Shown here: piece by piece, positions 21,671 through 33,357 of the stretch
Position numbering within the stretch: position 1 is the stretch's first letter
How the letters are laid out: every line of letters starts with the position of its first letter
DNA from: Calvatia gigantea
Taxonomy: Eukaryota; Basidiomycota; Agaricomycetes; Agaricales; Lycoperdaceae
Length of the DNA stretch: 64,000 nucleotides
Direction of reading: 5' to 3'
Assembly: GCA_025093985.1 (NCBI GenBank)
Contig: JACAAK010000002.1
Coordinates: 2,418,001 to 2,482,000, forward strand
Position numbers and translations under genes: made by a program
The notes under the pieces: generated by a model
What the model saw: the letters and a program-made list of their open reading frames with translations, nothing else
Database searches by the model: none
What the model was told of the DNA's origin: nothing

Positions 21671-23648
21671 ATGTCTCGAAAAGGGAAATGTCCCTCACAC
21701 CCTCCTTCCTCTCCTGAATGATCATTCCATACCCCAACTCAACACTCCTTTGAATCACCTACCACACCACCATCCTAACATGCCCATCAACTAGAAGGAC
21801 CTTCAGTACCTTACTTGGAAAGAATCTACCATACCCCATGCACAAGATCTCAGAAACCAAAGTTATTACAAGAACTACCAGTACCCACAAGGAAATCTAA
21901 TGAACCTGAACCCCCTAAGCCATCTCAAAGTGGCAAATTTGACTATTTTTGACCTGATTTACCCAAATAATACCCATTACAGGAATCCCCACCACAAACA
22001 CCATCCAGAGCCATATCCCCTTCCCAATTTGGAATTGAAAACCCCTAGACATTACCATCTATCCTTGAAGATGACTCAGACAATGAGACATTCCATTAGC
22101 TGCCTGAACATCCAGACGAAGTATCTGACTTCTCCAACAGAGAAGGAGACTACCTTCTATATGCTCCAGACATCCTTGAATATCCAGACATCCCTGGTTT
22201 TGAATTGCAGGAACCAGTACATCCAGAAACTGAAACAATGGCTACTTTAACTCAAACTCAAACTCAAACAAGTATTCAGCCACCCCCAGACCAACTATCT
22301 TCCAGTGCAACAACCCCAATATTTGGAATCAGAATACAAAGACCTCTCAGTAGGAGGTTTTCCAGTAGAGGCTAAAGAGGTAGAGTGCTCTCTTTCTCCC
22401 CTTCTTCATCACAAAGTCCCAGCAATGCTCCATCCACTCTGTCCTCTTTCTTGCTTGGAGGAGGTAGAGGCCAATGAAGACATCAAACTCCTGCCATACA
22501 GTTTGTAGGAAACAATGGAATTTCAAAAGAAATTGGACAAAAATCTCTGAACTTTGATGAAACCAATCCAAAATTCAAAACTTGGTGGATGTTAGTCAAG
22601 AACTACCTCAAAATGAACCCAAAAGCATTTACAGATGATCAATGCCAGATCAGATTCATTCTAGGACTTATAGTTGAAGGAAAAGCTGGATCCTGGTCAG
22701 AGCAATATTACAAAAGCTGAATCACTGATGCCAAAGGAAGACCCATCCCATGGCGATACTTTACATTCAAAGAATTCAAAACAGAAATCCTCAAACATTT
22801 TACCCTGGTAGATAAACAAATCACTGCATGATGACAATAGTACAAATTAAAGCAAAACAAATTCTCTGCAGCTGACTTTAACCTCAAATTTCAATATCTT
22901 GTATCAATTGGAGGGATCTAAGACAATGAAGCATTAATTGAGCAATACAAACAAGGACTCAACCCTTCTCTAGCCAGAGAAGTGTGGACAAGGAAAGAAG
23001 GACCACCTGAAACCATTGCAGAATGGTATACCAACACAGTATGATAAGATTCAGTCAACCATCAAGCTGATGCAATGTGGCCTTGAAATTTCCCTAGAAA
23101 TCCAACCTTCTACTAGCCATCACAATTCCCTCAACAAAACTATCACACTCATTTTCAACCAAACAACCAACCTAGATGAACAATACATGAAATACAAATG
23201 GAATTACAAGACTACTACAAACCACCTTATGAAGATGAAGAACTATACTATCCTGAACAAGAACTTAGATAATGACAACCCCAACCCTGATGATCCTGAA
23301 CTACAACTAAATGTGGTATTCACTGCTGAGCAAGTTGCTTGCTACAAAGCTGGAAAATGTATAGGATATGGAAAATTCAGACATCTTATCAGCAACTGTC
23401 CAAATCCTGACTCAAACCTATCTAAGGATAAACCACCTCCCAGATGGCCTAACCCTCCACAATGAAGATTTATTCAACCACCACAATATTCACAACCTCA
23501 ACTGCCACAACCCTCATGAAACTACTCCAGCTTTGCCCCAAATCAAACCTGAAAAATCTCTGCACTAGATATTCAAGCTATGATCAGAGAACTTCCAACT
23601 GATGAACAAATGGAGTTCAAAGAAGCCTACATTACTGACCCAATGAAA
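21671..23648 (+). pseudogene. Gag of element 3, first copy
   Basis: The start codon at 21671 is intact and followed by SRKGK, the only unmutated gag start in the window. The protein is Pro/Ser/Thr-rich for its first 200 codons and then has the retrotransposon gag domain around 22,550-23,000. The nucleocapsid end includes KAGKCIGYGKFRHLISNC near 23,350, where the second Cys and the Gly-His of the CCHC knuckle are altered. Stops occur soon after the start (near 21,719) and repeatedly later. From 22284 on it is duplicated at 24705. Confidence 0.75.
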
Positions 23649-24704
23649 CTACGAAATACACGACAGGGAACTCCTTGCCATAATCACTGCACTAGAAGAA
23701 TGGCGACATTACCTAGAAGGAGCCCAACATCGCGTAACCATACGAACTGATCACAAGAACCTCACCTTTTGGAGAAAACCCCAAAATATCTCCAGAAGAC
23801 AAGCTCAATGGCTTGGTTTCCTCTCACACTTCGACTTCGCAATTGAACACGTCCCAGGAACCAAAATACCTGCCACCGATGCCCTCTCACGTCGACCAGA
23901 TCACACCCCAGATGATGACAATGACAACGAAAATGTTATTGTCTTACCCGAGGAAGTATTCCTCAGGGAAATCACTGTATTACCAGATGAACTGTTCATC
24001 TCCATGGTTGATCAGGAATTACAGAATGACATCGTAAAAGCATCGAAATATGACGAAATCACCATGGAAGCCATGAAACAGCTTCTATCAGAATCACCAG
24101 AAGCAATAAATCCGAAATACGGGATGATTCCCAGGCCACATGGACATCTTATGACATTCGAAGGAAAGGTCATCATCCCAGAAGACATGGAACTCCGCCG
24201 ACATGTCATCCAATGATACCACGACCACCCTTCGGTCGGACACCCTGGAGAACAAGAAACTTATCGCCTCGCCAAAGCTGAAGTATATTGGCCAGGAATG
24301 AGTACCTTCATATGAAATTATGTTAAAGGATGCAGCGAATGCCAACAATTCAAAATTAACCGAAATCCTTCCCACCCTTCGTTGCAACCGATACCACCGC
24401 CGATATCTACTAGACCATTCGCCCATATCGCTATGGATCTGCTGACCGATTTGCCAAAATCCCACGGATTCGACTCAATCTTGTCCATAGTGGACCATGG
24501 ACTTACGAAGGGGGTAATTCTCACTCCTTGTACAAAGGAAATCACTGCCAAAGGAATTGCCGACATAATTATAGACAAGGTCTACACTAGATTCAGACTA
24601 CTGGACAAGATAATCTCCGACCATGACCCCAGATTCCGAGCAAACTCCAGTCAAGCTCTCATGAAACGACTTGGAATCACCCAATCATTCTCATCAGCCT
24701 ACCA
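23649..24704 (+). pseudogene. CpG-rich RNase H/integrase fragment inserted in gag
   Basis: This 1.06 kb piece reads nearly open. It encodes the end of RNase H (ELLAIITALEEWRHYLEGA, RTDHKNLTFW), the linker (PATDALSRRPDHTPDDDND), the integrase zinc-binding region (HPSVGHPGEQETY and GCSECQQF) and the core up to SSAYHP. The core acidic residues are visible in AMDLLTDLP and SDHDPRF. Two TGA codons interrupt it (near 24,214 and 24,314). It keeps CG dinucleotides throughout, whereas the resident copy at 28,000-29,050 has TG or CA at the same places. It starts and stops abruptly in gag, so it is a chimera. Confidence 0.8.
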
Positions 24705-26069
24705 CCCCAGACCAACTATCTTCCAGTGCAACAACCCCAATATTTGGAATCAGAATACAAAGACCTCTCAGTAGGGAGGTTTTCCAGTAGAGGCTAAAGA
24801 GGTAGAGTGCTCTCTTTCTCCCCTTCTTCATCACAAAGTCCCAGCAATGCTCCATCCACTCTGTCCTCTTTCTTGCTTGGAGGAGGTAGAGGCCAATGAA
24901 GACATCAAACTCCTGCCATACAGTTTGTAGGAAACAATGGAATTTCAAAAGAAATTGGACAAAAATCTCTGAACTTTGATGAAACCAATCCAAAATTCAA
25001 AACTTGGTGGATGTTAGTCAAGAACTACCTCAAAATGAACCCAAAAGCATTTACAGATGATCAATGCCAGATCAGATTCATTCTAGGACTTATAGTTGAA
25101 GGAAAAGCTGGATCCTGGTCAGAGCAATATTACAAAAGCTGAATCACTGATGCCAAAGGAAGACCCATCCCATGGCGATACTTTACATTCAAAGAATTCA
25201 AAACAGAAATCCTCAAACATTTTACCCTGGTAGATAAACAAATCACTGCATGATGACAATAGTACAAATTAAAGCAAAACAAATTCTCTGCAGCTGACTT
25301 TAACCTCAAATTTCAATATCTTGTATCAATTGGAGGGATCTAAGACAATGAAGCATTAATTGAGCAATACAAACAAGGACTCAACCCTTCTCTAGCCAGA
25401 GAAGTGTGGACAAGGAAAGAAGGACCACCTGAAACCATTGCAGAATGGTATACCAACACAGTATGATAAGATTCAGTCAACCATCAAGCTGATGCAATGT
25501 GGCCTTGAAATTTCCCTAGAAATCCAACCTTCTACTAGCCATCACAATTCCCTCAACAAAACTATCACACTCATTTTCAACCAAACAACCAACCTAGATG
25601 AACAATACATGAAATACAAATGGAATTACAAGACTACTACAAACCACCTTATGAAGATGAAGAACTATACTATCCTGAACAAGAACCAGATAATGACAAC
25701 CCCAACCCTGATGATCCTGAACTACAACTAAATGTGGTATTCACTGCTGAGCAAGTTGCTTGCTACAAAGCTGGAAAATGTATAGGATATGGAAAATTCA
25801 GACATCTTATCAGCAACTGTCCAAATCCTGACCCAAACCTATCTAAGGATAAACCACCTCCCAGATGGCCTAACCCTCCACAATGAAGATTTATTCAACC
25901 ACCACAATATTCACAACCTCAACTGCCACAACCCTCATGAAACTACTCCAGCTTTGCCCCAAATCAAACCTGAAAAATCTCTGCACTAGATATTCAAGCT
26001 ATGATCAGAGAACTTCCAACTGATGAACAAATGGAGTTCAAAGAAGCCTACATTACTGACCCAATGCTC
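24705..26069 (+). repeat. Second gag copy in element 3
   Basis: The block repeats 22284-23648 with very few differences: an extra G near 24774, CCAG for TTAG near 25685 and a C/T near 25830. It restores the junction from gag to protease. The same capsid and knuckle parts are readable. Confidence 0.85.
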
Positions 26070-26086
26070 AAATCCTTTGGGGATTT

Positions 26087-26851
26087 TTGAAAGTGTCACC
26101 CAATCTTGAAAAAGAATTGCTGGGTGACCCACAAATTAACCTGATCAAACTCCCTACCTCAAACAACAAAGTGTCAATCTTCCTTCCTATTGAATTAAAC
26201 CAGAACCATCTACAAAATATCGCAGTCACTACATTAATTAACTTGGGAGCTCAAGGAAACTTCATTTCCTCTATGTTCACTAACATCCATAGACTACAAA
26301 CCCATACCATCAACCAACCCATCAAAGTGTCTAATGCAGATGGAACCCCCAATAAAAATAGATCAATCTATAAAATTGTTGAGCTAAATACTTTAATTGA
26401 TGGAAAACAATGTCATTTTGAAGCCTATATCTCAGGGATAGGATCAAAAGATCTAATTCTTGAATATCTCTGGCTACAATAGATGAATCTAGACATAAAC
26501 TGGACTATCCAAGAATTCAAATGGCAAAACAATGACCACATCATGCCTTTCATCACAAAATCCACAAATGGACCCACCACCATCAATGAAATCACCTTAG
26601 ACATCCATGGAATAAATGACACTGAACAATACACTTACCTAGATGAAGACTTTGATACATTAGCTGTAAAAGTCTTCGAAGCAATCATTCACTCTGATGA
26701 ACCAGAACTCTCAATTGACAAACTAAAACTCTATTTGGAAAACATTGATTTCAATGAATTTCATTTGGAACATGAGCTCTATGGAATCACCCAAACCCCA
26801 CACAAACTTGAAATCAACATGAAGATCACTCAAGCTATGAGTCTAGCATAG
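26087..26851 (+). pseudogene. Aspartic protease and linker, element 3
   Basis: The retropepsin fold is recognisable from NLGAQGNFISSMFTN and SGIGSKDLILEYLWLQ. The catalytic Asp codon is AAC (Asn) at 26240-26242 and the Ser has become Leu, so the enzyme could not work. A TAG at 26480 separates it from the linker ORF (26483-26851). Confidence 0.75.
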
Positions 26852-26929
26852 AAATCCACCCTGAAAACCCAAGTCAAACTACCTAAGAAATACAGGAAAT
26901 TTGTGGCATTATTTAACAGCAAGAAATCT

Positions 26930-28250
26930 GAATAATTCCCACCAAAACATCCCTATGATCACAAAATCAAACTCCTAGATACATTCAAACCAGAACTAGG
27001 GAAAACATACCCCCTATTCCCTCTAGAAACCAAAGAACTCAAAAAGTTTATATACAAAAACCTCCAACAAGGATACATCTGAGAATCCAAATCTCTGATG
27101 GCCTCCTCATTCTTCTTTGTAGGAAAGAAGGATAGGAAATTACACCCTTGCCAAGACTACTGGTACTTGAACAAACACATGAAGAAGAATGCTTACCCTA
27201 TTCCTATGATTACAACCATCATGGATAAGCTCCAGGGAGTGAAACTCTTCACCAAAATAGATGTCCAACTCAGATATAATAACATCCAAATTTGAGAAGG
27301 CGATCAATGGAAAGCCACTTTCAAAACTCTCATCAGACTCTATAAACCAAATGTCATGTTCTTTGGAATGTGCAACTCTCCTGCTACATTTCAGAAGATA
27401 ATGGATATGATATTCACCAAAATACTTGACAAAGGAGGAATCATAATCTATATGGACAATATTCTAATCTATGCCAAAACTCAGGAAGAAATGGATTGCC
27501 TTACCATGGAAGCCCTCCAAATATTGAAGGATAACAATCTATACCTGAAGTTAGAGAAATACGAATTCAACAAGGTTCATCTCAAGTATCTTGGCATGAT
27601 AATCTCCCCTGACAAGATTGAAATGGACAATACCAAACTCCACAGAATAGAAGAATGGCCCTTATCCTATACTACCTGTGATGTCAGAAAATTTATGGAA
27701 TTCTGTAACTTCTACTGAAAATTCATACATTGCTATGCCAACATCTCTTGACCACTTAATGCCCTACTATCCAAAATGAAGAAATTTGAATGGGAAATCA
27801 AAGCAAATGAAGCATTCAAACAACTAAAGGTGGAATTTCTCAAGAAACCTGTCTTACTCATGCCAAACCAAACAAAACCCTTTTTTATTGAAACTGATGC
27901 CTTGAAATATGCCCTAGGAGCCATCTGATCTCAGCAAGACTCAAACAGAAACTACCACCCAGTAGTGTTCCTATCCAAAGCATTCAACCCTACCCAGCAT
28001 AACTACAAAATACATGATTGAGAACTCCTTGCCATAATCACCACTTTAGAAGAATGGTGACACTACCTAGAAGAAACACAACACTATGTAACCATATGAA
28101 CTGATTACAAAAACCTTACCTTTTGGAAGAAGCCCCAAAATATCTCCAGAAGACAAGCCTGATGGCTCAGATTCCTCACACACTTTGACTTCATAATTGA
28201 ACATGTTCCTGGAACAAAAATACTAGCAGCAGATGCACTCTCACAAAGAC
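26930..28250 (+). pseudogene. Reverse transcriptase and RNase H, element 3
   Basis: Landmarks in order: FFVGKKDRKLHPCQDYWYLN (27,105), TKIDVQLRYNNIQI (27,260), MFFGMCNSPATFQKIMDMIF (27,356), YMDN (near 27,450), KFMEFCNFY, then RNase H with FFIETDALKYALG and VVFLSKAFNPTQHNYKIHD. The ORFs are 27098-27295 and 27356-27718, separated by TGA codons. The usual second Asp of the YxDD box is Asn here as well. Confidence 0.8.
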
Positions 28251-29856
28251 CAGATCACACCCCCAACAATGACAATGACAACAAAAATGTTGTTGTCCTT
28301 CCAGAAGAAGTATTCCTTAATGTAATAATTGTATTACCTAATGAACTATTCATCTCCCTGGTTGACCAAGAATTACAAGATGATATCACCAAATCATCCA
28401 AATATGACAAAATTACCATGGAAGCTATAAAACAACTTCTATCAGAATTACCAGAAGCAATCAACTTGAAATACAGAATCATTCCCATATCATCCAGACA
28501 TCTGATGACATTTGAAGGAAGAATCATTATCCCAGAAGATGTAGAACTCTGTCAACATGTTATTCAACAATACTATGACTATCCTTCTGCTAGACACCCT
28601 GGAGAACAAGAAACTTACTGAATGCCAAATCCAAAGTATATTGGCCAGGAATGAGTACCTTCATATGGAATTACATTTGAGGATGCAGCACTTGCCAGCA
28701 ATTCAAGATCAATTGGAACCCCACTCACCCACCATTACAACTAATTCCACTGCCCACCTCTACTAGACCATTTCCACACATTGCAATGGATCTATTGACC
28801 AACCTTCCTAAATCCTATGGATTCAACTCAATTCTGTCCATAGTGGACCATGAACTTACAAAGGGGGTAATTCTCACCCCTTGTATGAAAGAAATCACTG
28901 CCAAAGGAATTGCCAACATAATTATAGACAAAGTCTATACTAGATTTGGACTACCAGACAAGATAATCTCTGACTGTGACCCCAGATTCCAAGCAAACTC
29001 CAACCAAGCTCTCATAAAATGATTAGGAATTACTTAATCATTCTCATCAGTCTATCACCCTCAGTCTGATGGAACTACTGAACAATTCAACCAGGAAATC
29101 TCTACATACCTGTCTATCTACTGCACAGGAAATCCCTCTACCTAGTCTGAAACACTCCCTATTCTTGAGTTCTCCCATAACTCACAAATGCATTCTGATC
29201 ATAAACAAATACCTTTCAAACTCATGTATGGAATAAAACCCCATGGGATACCAATGATCCTTGAAGAATCAAACTTTACCACCAAGGAAGAAAAAATACA
29301 ATCCCTGGATCATGCATGAAGAGAAGCCATTGCTGCCCACAAGATAGCCATAGAATGCATGGAACAATGAATCAAATCTAAATTTAAACTCTTTATCCTA
29401 GGACAATGAGTGTGGCTAGAATGGAAAAACCTGAAACTCCCATTCAAATCAAACAAAATTGCACTGAAACACCTTGGACCATTCAAAATCAAAGAAGTCC
29501 TATCACCACTCTCCTACTGACTTGATCTACCTGAAACATGGAAGATTCACAATATATTTCATACTACTCTTCTCTCCAAATACACCACAAACAATGTCCA
29601 CAGACCCAATTCCAAATTATCCCTTCCTGACATAATAGAAGGAGAAGAAGAATATGAAATTGAAGGTATTCTGAACCACTGAACTAAAAATAGACAGAAG
29701 GAATACTACATCAAATGGAAAGGTTATGACTATGAAGAAAACTCTTAGGAAAATGAAGTACAATTGTTACCACATGCTCAAGAACTCTTACGAAAATACC
29801 AACAAGAACACCAACTAACTGCCACTCCACCTAAACAACAAAAAGGACATAAATAG
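28251..29856 (+). pseudogene. Integrase with chromodomain, element 3
   Basis: The core spans 28,786-29,120: MDLLTNLPKSYGFNSILSIV, SDCDPRFQANSNQALIK and TTEQFNQEIS, so the D,D,E residues are all present though stops intervene. The chromodomain is at about 29,640-29,800 and is the best preserved in the window, with EYEIEGILNH and EYYIKWKGYDYEENS. A TAG replaces the Trp after ENS. Pol ends at the TAG 29854-29856, followed by 62 bp and ORF3. Confidence 0.85.
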
Positions 29857-29918
29857 ACAAGGAAAACTATCAAACTTCCTCATTATTCCACAACAACACC
29901 TTACAAACCAAATTAACA

Positions 29919-31640
29919 ATGGCACTCACCCAAAAGAACTATAAAAAGGGAAAGAAAGCTGCTATTGTAGCCTCATCCCCTTTTCTTTCACTTTCTTCAG
30001 TATTTTCCCTCTCCACCAAAAATAACTTTCCAACTAGAAAAATCCAATCCCTCCCCATCTCCCCTCATATTCCTATATCCAACCCTCCCACTGTTACATC
30101 TGTGGACCACTGAAACCCCTATTCCAATCCTCCCCACCATCCAAATAAATGAACTACTGGAAAAGCATATATTAACCCTACCAGATGCTATCTTCACCAA
30201 AGACAAACTCCAGCAGATTGTGGACCAGAATAAATACTTCTGGGTTGATGTTTTTGCTAAACCTAAATGCATCCACATTCCCCCATCCACTGAATCAACT
30301 AATTATAACCCCTGGAACAAACTCACCTACCCCGTCAGAATGGAAAGCAGCTCTGCTGTACTCAAACCTTATCCCCAGTAAATAGAGATACAAAACCTAC
30401 CCTACAATACCAAACCCTGAGACCCACCAGTCTCTTTTTCCAAGATCATCACCAGAACCACTCCCTATACTCCCTCCTATAATATGAAATCAACCTCCCA
30501 ATGAATCTTCTGGTCCCTAAAGCCTAAGTATGTCTACCCAATTTAGGCTGACAAACCCACCCCAACACTCCCCTCAGAACAAGCTGGGATCCCAAAATCT
30601 TGTAGGGAGGAACTCCTTCCTAAACCCTTCAACCCAGCCACCCCCAATGCTGCCTACCTTGCCTGGGTCACCACTAACCCTACTGACTGAGACCCCAATA
30701 GCACTACTCAGTTTAGCCCAGAGCCCACTCCAAACAATGGACCTTTGCCCATGGAGCTATGGACTCAAACTGATTTCTCATCTGAGGGATCCCTCTGCAC
30801 AATGGTCCTTAGGAGAGAGCATTAAACTTGCTTCCACACCAAATATCTATCTAATGCCAATCAATGAAATCACTGGCGCATTATCTGCAATGCCATTTTA
30901 CAGCTCAAATATCTTTCTAGGGATTATGAGTATGTTACTGGATAGAGCAGCCCTATTTATCCAGGTATCACAAAGCCTTGCTTATGCCTGATACCTCCAC
31001 GAAAATTGTATTGAGCCTATCACATCCAACCCATAAACTAGCCCATCTCAGGTCAGACCACATCCATGAACCCATTTCCCCAAGAGAAATTCCTTCCCTA
31101 AACCAAATGTACCTGTCTCGACCTCATTTCTCCCATCCAGACAACCAAATCTCACCCAAATGACTTGAAATGACAGTATACAATCTACTGGCTCATCTGG
31201 AGTGGCTAATGGCCCTTCAGAATCAACAAGAAAACCCCTCCATCCCAACCCAGGATGAGGGCAAACCCCAACCCAACCTAGAGCAATGAACAACCCAAAT
31301 TTCAACCCAAAGGCCTTTTGTGAAAAATGTGCCAAACTCCACCTCCCTGCCATATGTCATTGGGCCAGCAATTGTGTCCATACCACCTGTCTGATTCTGC
31401 TGAAAAACCTGCCCTGGACATTACTGCTGGACTTGTCCCCAGTATTTCTACTGACTCTGCAAAACTCTTAACCCTCAGCATAAGCCTGAAGACTGTCTGA
31501 AATATATTGACCATGTACAAGCAGTAGAAAACATGAAGCAATACTTTCAAGAACAAACCCTGGAAAATCTCTGAGATGCCTTCAATGATGAGTACTACAA
31601 TAATGGAGTATCCCTCAATTACTCTGTCTTGTCAGTGTAA
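29919..31640 (+). pseudogene. Extra ORF downstream of the chromodomain (ORF3), element 3
   Basis: It begins MALTQKNYKKGKKAAIVAS and follows the same plan as the element 2 ORF3: basic N-terminus, Ser/Pro-rich part, FWVDVF block, middle part, then a Cys/His-rich end with AFCEKCAKLHLP, CHWASNCVHTTC and TCPGHYCWTCPQYFY. The last codons (AFNDEYYNNGVSLNYSVLSV) end at 31640, 33 bp before the 3' LTR. Stops and frameshifts are frequent. Its function is unknown to me. Confidence 0.6.
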
Positions 31641-31672
31641 ATTTCAGAGTAATTTACCTAGAGACAGGCTAA

Positions 31673-32303
31673 TGTTACAAACTTACTACATTCCCAGACT
31701 CTCCCCATTAACATATTAACCTTTCACTTAGACTTCATCATCTTCTTTCTGTATACCTTAGTCTGTTCTTTATTTATTTATCACATGTACTTCTACCTTT
31801 GCTTCTTATGACTCATTCTGAGTCATGTTCCTGTTTCACCTTCTGATATTCCCATCATCAGACTTCTATCTACCTGTCTCCACCTTCCCATGACTTCGTA
31901 TCTCCTGTTCTCTATTTTTCTTACTTGTTCCCTATGACTCTGTAGCTTACCAATTAACCTGTAATAGTCTCCCATTGACTCATACCCATTTACTATGTAA
32001 TTCTCTTATCTCTTATCTATAGCTAGTATATAACCCTAAGTAATACCATTGTATTACCTTAGGTTATTCTAGTAACAAGCTTCCTTATCTTTACTTGTTT
32101 GCTACAAGGTTAACAACCTTGGGACTGCAGTGACATTTAACTTGGACTTTTCAGACAAGCACAAGCTTCTACTTGAGGGAGTAATCCAAAGTCTGCACAG
32201 AAGTCATTAAGATTTGTTGTATACTCCTAGGCTATAGCATTGAACCTCTCCCTGAGTGGAGACAATCTGGGCTCAGTTGCAAAGTAAGGTAACACACATA
32301 ACA
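31673..32303 (+). repeat. 3' LTR of element 3
   Basis: It starts TGTTACAAACTTAC and ends CATAACA, and carries the TATA-like box and GGTTATTCT tract. It is 631 bp, like the LTR at 4491-5121. It is visibly diverged from the 5' LTR 20739-21367. Confidence 0.85.
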
Positions 32304-32732
32304 GTCCTTCTGATTGGTGGGCATGTTGGGGTGGTGGTGTAGTAGGTGATTCAAAGGAATATTGAGTCAGAGTATGGAATGATCATTCTAGAGAGAAAGA
32401 AGGGTATGAGGGACATTTTCCTTTTTGAGATGTGGTGAAAGAAAACAGAAAGCAGTGACCAGGCCCACTCTACTCAACATTACTAGGCAGAGGCTTCTCA
32501 ATGTGTTAATACATGGAGAATAATAGAAATAACAATCTAGCAGTGAACAGTCCTGCTCTACTCAACACTACTTACAGAGGATGAAAACCTAGTAGACCTG
32601 AAATTCTACTCTTCTTGACCCTATTACTGGGAAGGCTTCTTGACATCAACTGGATGGAGGAATAATCAGCAGAAGCTGGCTGTAAGAAACAAGAGTTGTG
32701 TAGAAACAAGAAAAAGAGAGAGGTTATTCTTA
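32304..32732 (-). pseudogene. Gag start and leader fragment, inverted
   Basis: This corresponds to 4060-4490 of element 1 (first part of gag plus leader) on the same strand. The gag ATG has decayed. It joins directly to the end of the plus-strand LTR at 32303, so the two halves face each other. Confidence 0.7.
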
Positions 32733-33357
32733 TATTACATGCATTATCTTACTTCACAACTGGGCCCAGATTAGTCTTCACTCAGGGAGAGGTTCAACAC
32801 TATAGCCTAGGAAGTATTCAGCAAGTCTCAATGACTTCTGTGCAGACTTCAGATCACTCCCTCAAGTAGAAGCTTGCACTTGTCTGAGAAGTCCAAGTTA
32901 AATGCCACTGCAGTCTCCAAGGTTGTTAACCTTATAGCAGATGAGTAAAGATAAGGAAGCTTGTTACTAGAATAACCTAAGGTAATACAGGAGTACTACT
33001 TAGAGTTATATACTAGCTATACATAAGAGATGAGTCATTATATAGTAAGGGGGTATAAGTCAATGAGAGATTACTACAAGTTAATTGGTAATCTAAGGAA
33101 TCAGAGGGAATAAGAAATGAATGGAAAAGAAGTAATATAAGTCACAAGAAGAGGGAGTTGAGTAGATAGAAGTCCAGCGGTGGGAATATGAGGTATAAAC
33201 AGAAACATAACCCAAAATGAGTCATAAGAAGATGAACTAGAAGTACATGTGATAAATAAATAAAGATTGGACTGGGGTATAGACAAGGAAGGTTCTAGGA
33301 AGAAAGTTAATATGTTAATGGAGAAAAATCAAGTTAGTCTGTAGTGAGTTTGTAACA
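32733..33357 (-). repeat. Chromovirus LTR, minus strand
   Basis: It reads from TGTTACAAACTCACTAC at 33357 to TGTAATA at 32733, where the usual final TAACA has decayed. It also contains the GGTTATTCT tract. Its outer neighbour (33358 onward) is unrelated Gypsy pol. Confidence 0.8.

Larger units (their letters stand above)
21368..31672 (+). mobile_element. Ty3/Gypsy chromovirus element 3, internal region with internal duplication
   Basis: The order is leader, gag, a misplaced pol piece (23649-24704), a second gag copy (24705-26069), protease, RT, RNase H, integrase, chromodomain and ORF3, ending at the 3' LTR 31673-32303. Apart from the inserted block it is a full-length element. It is CpG-poor and full of stops, unlike the inserted pol piece. 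Confidence 0.8.
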
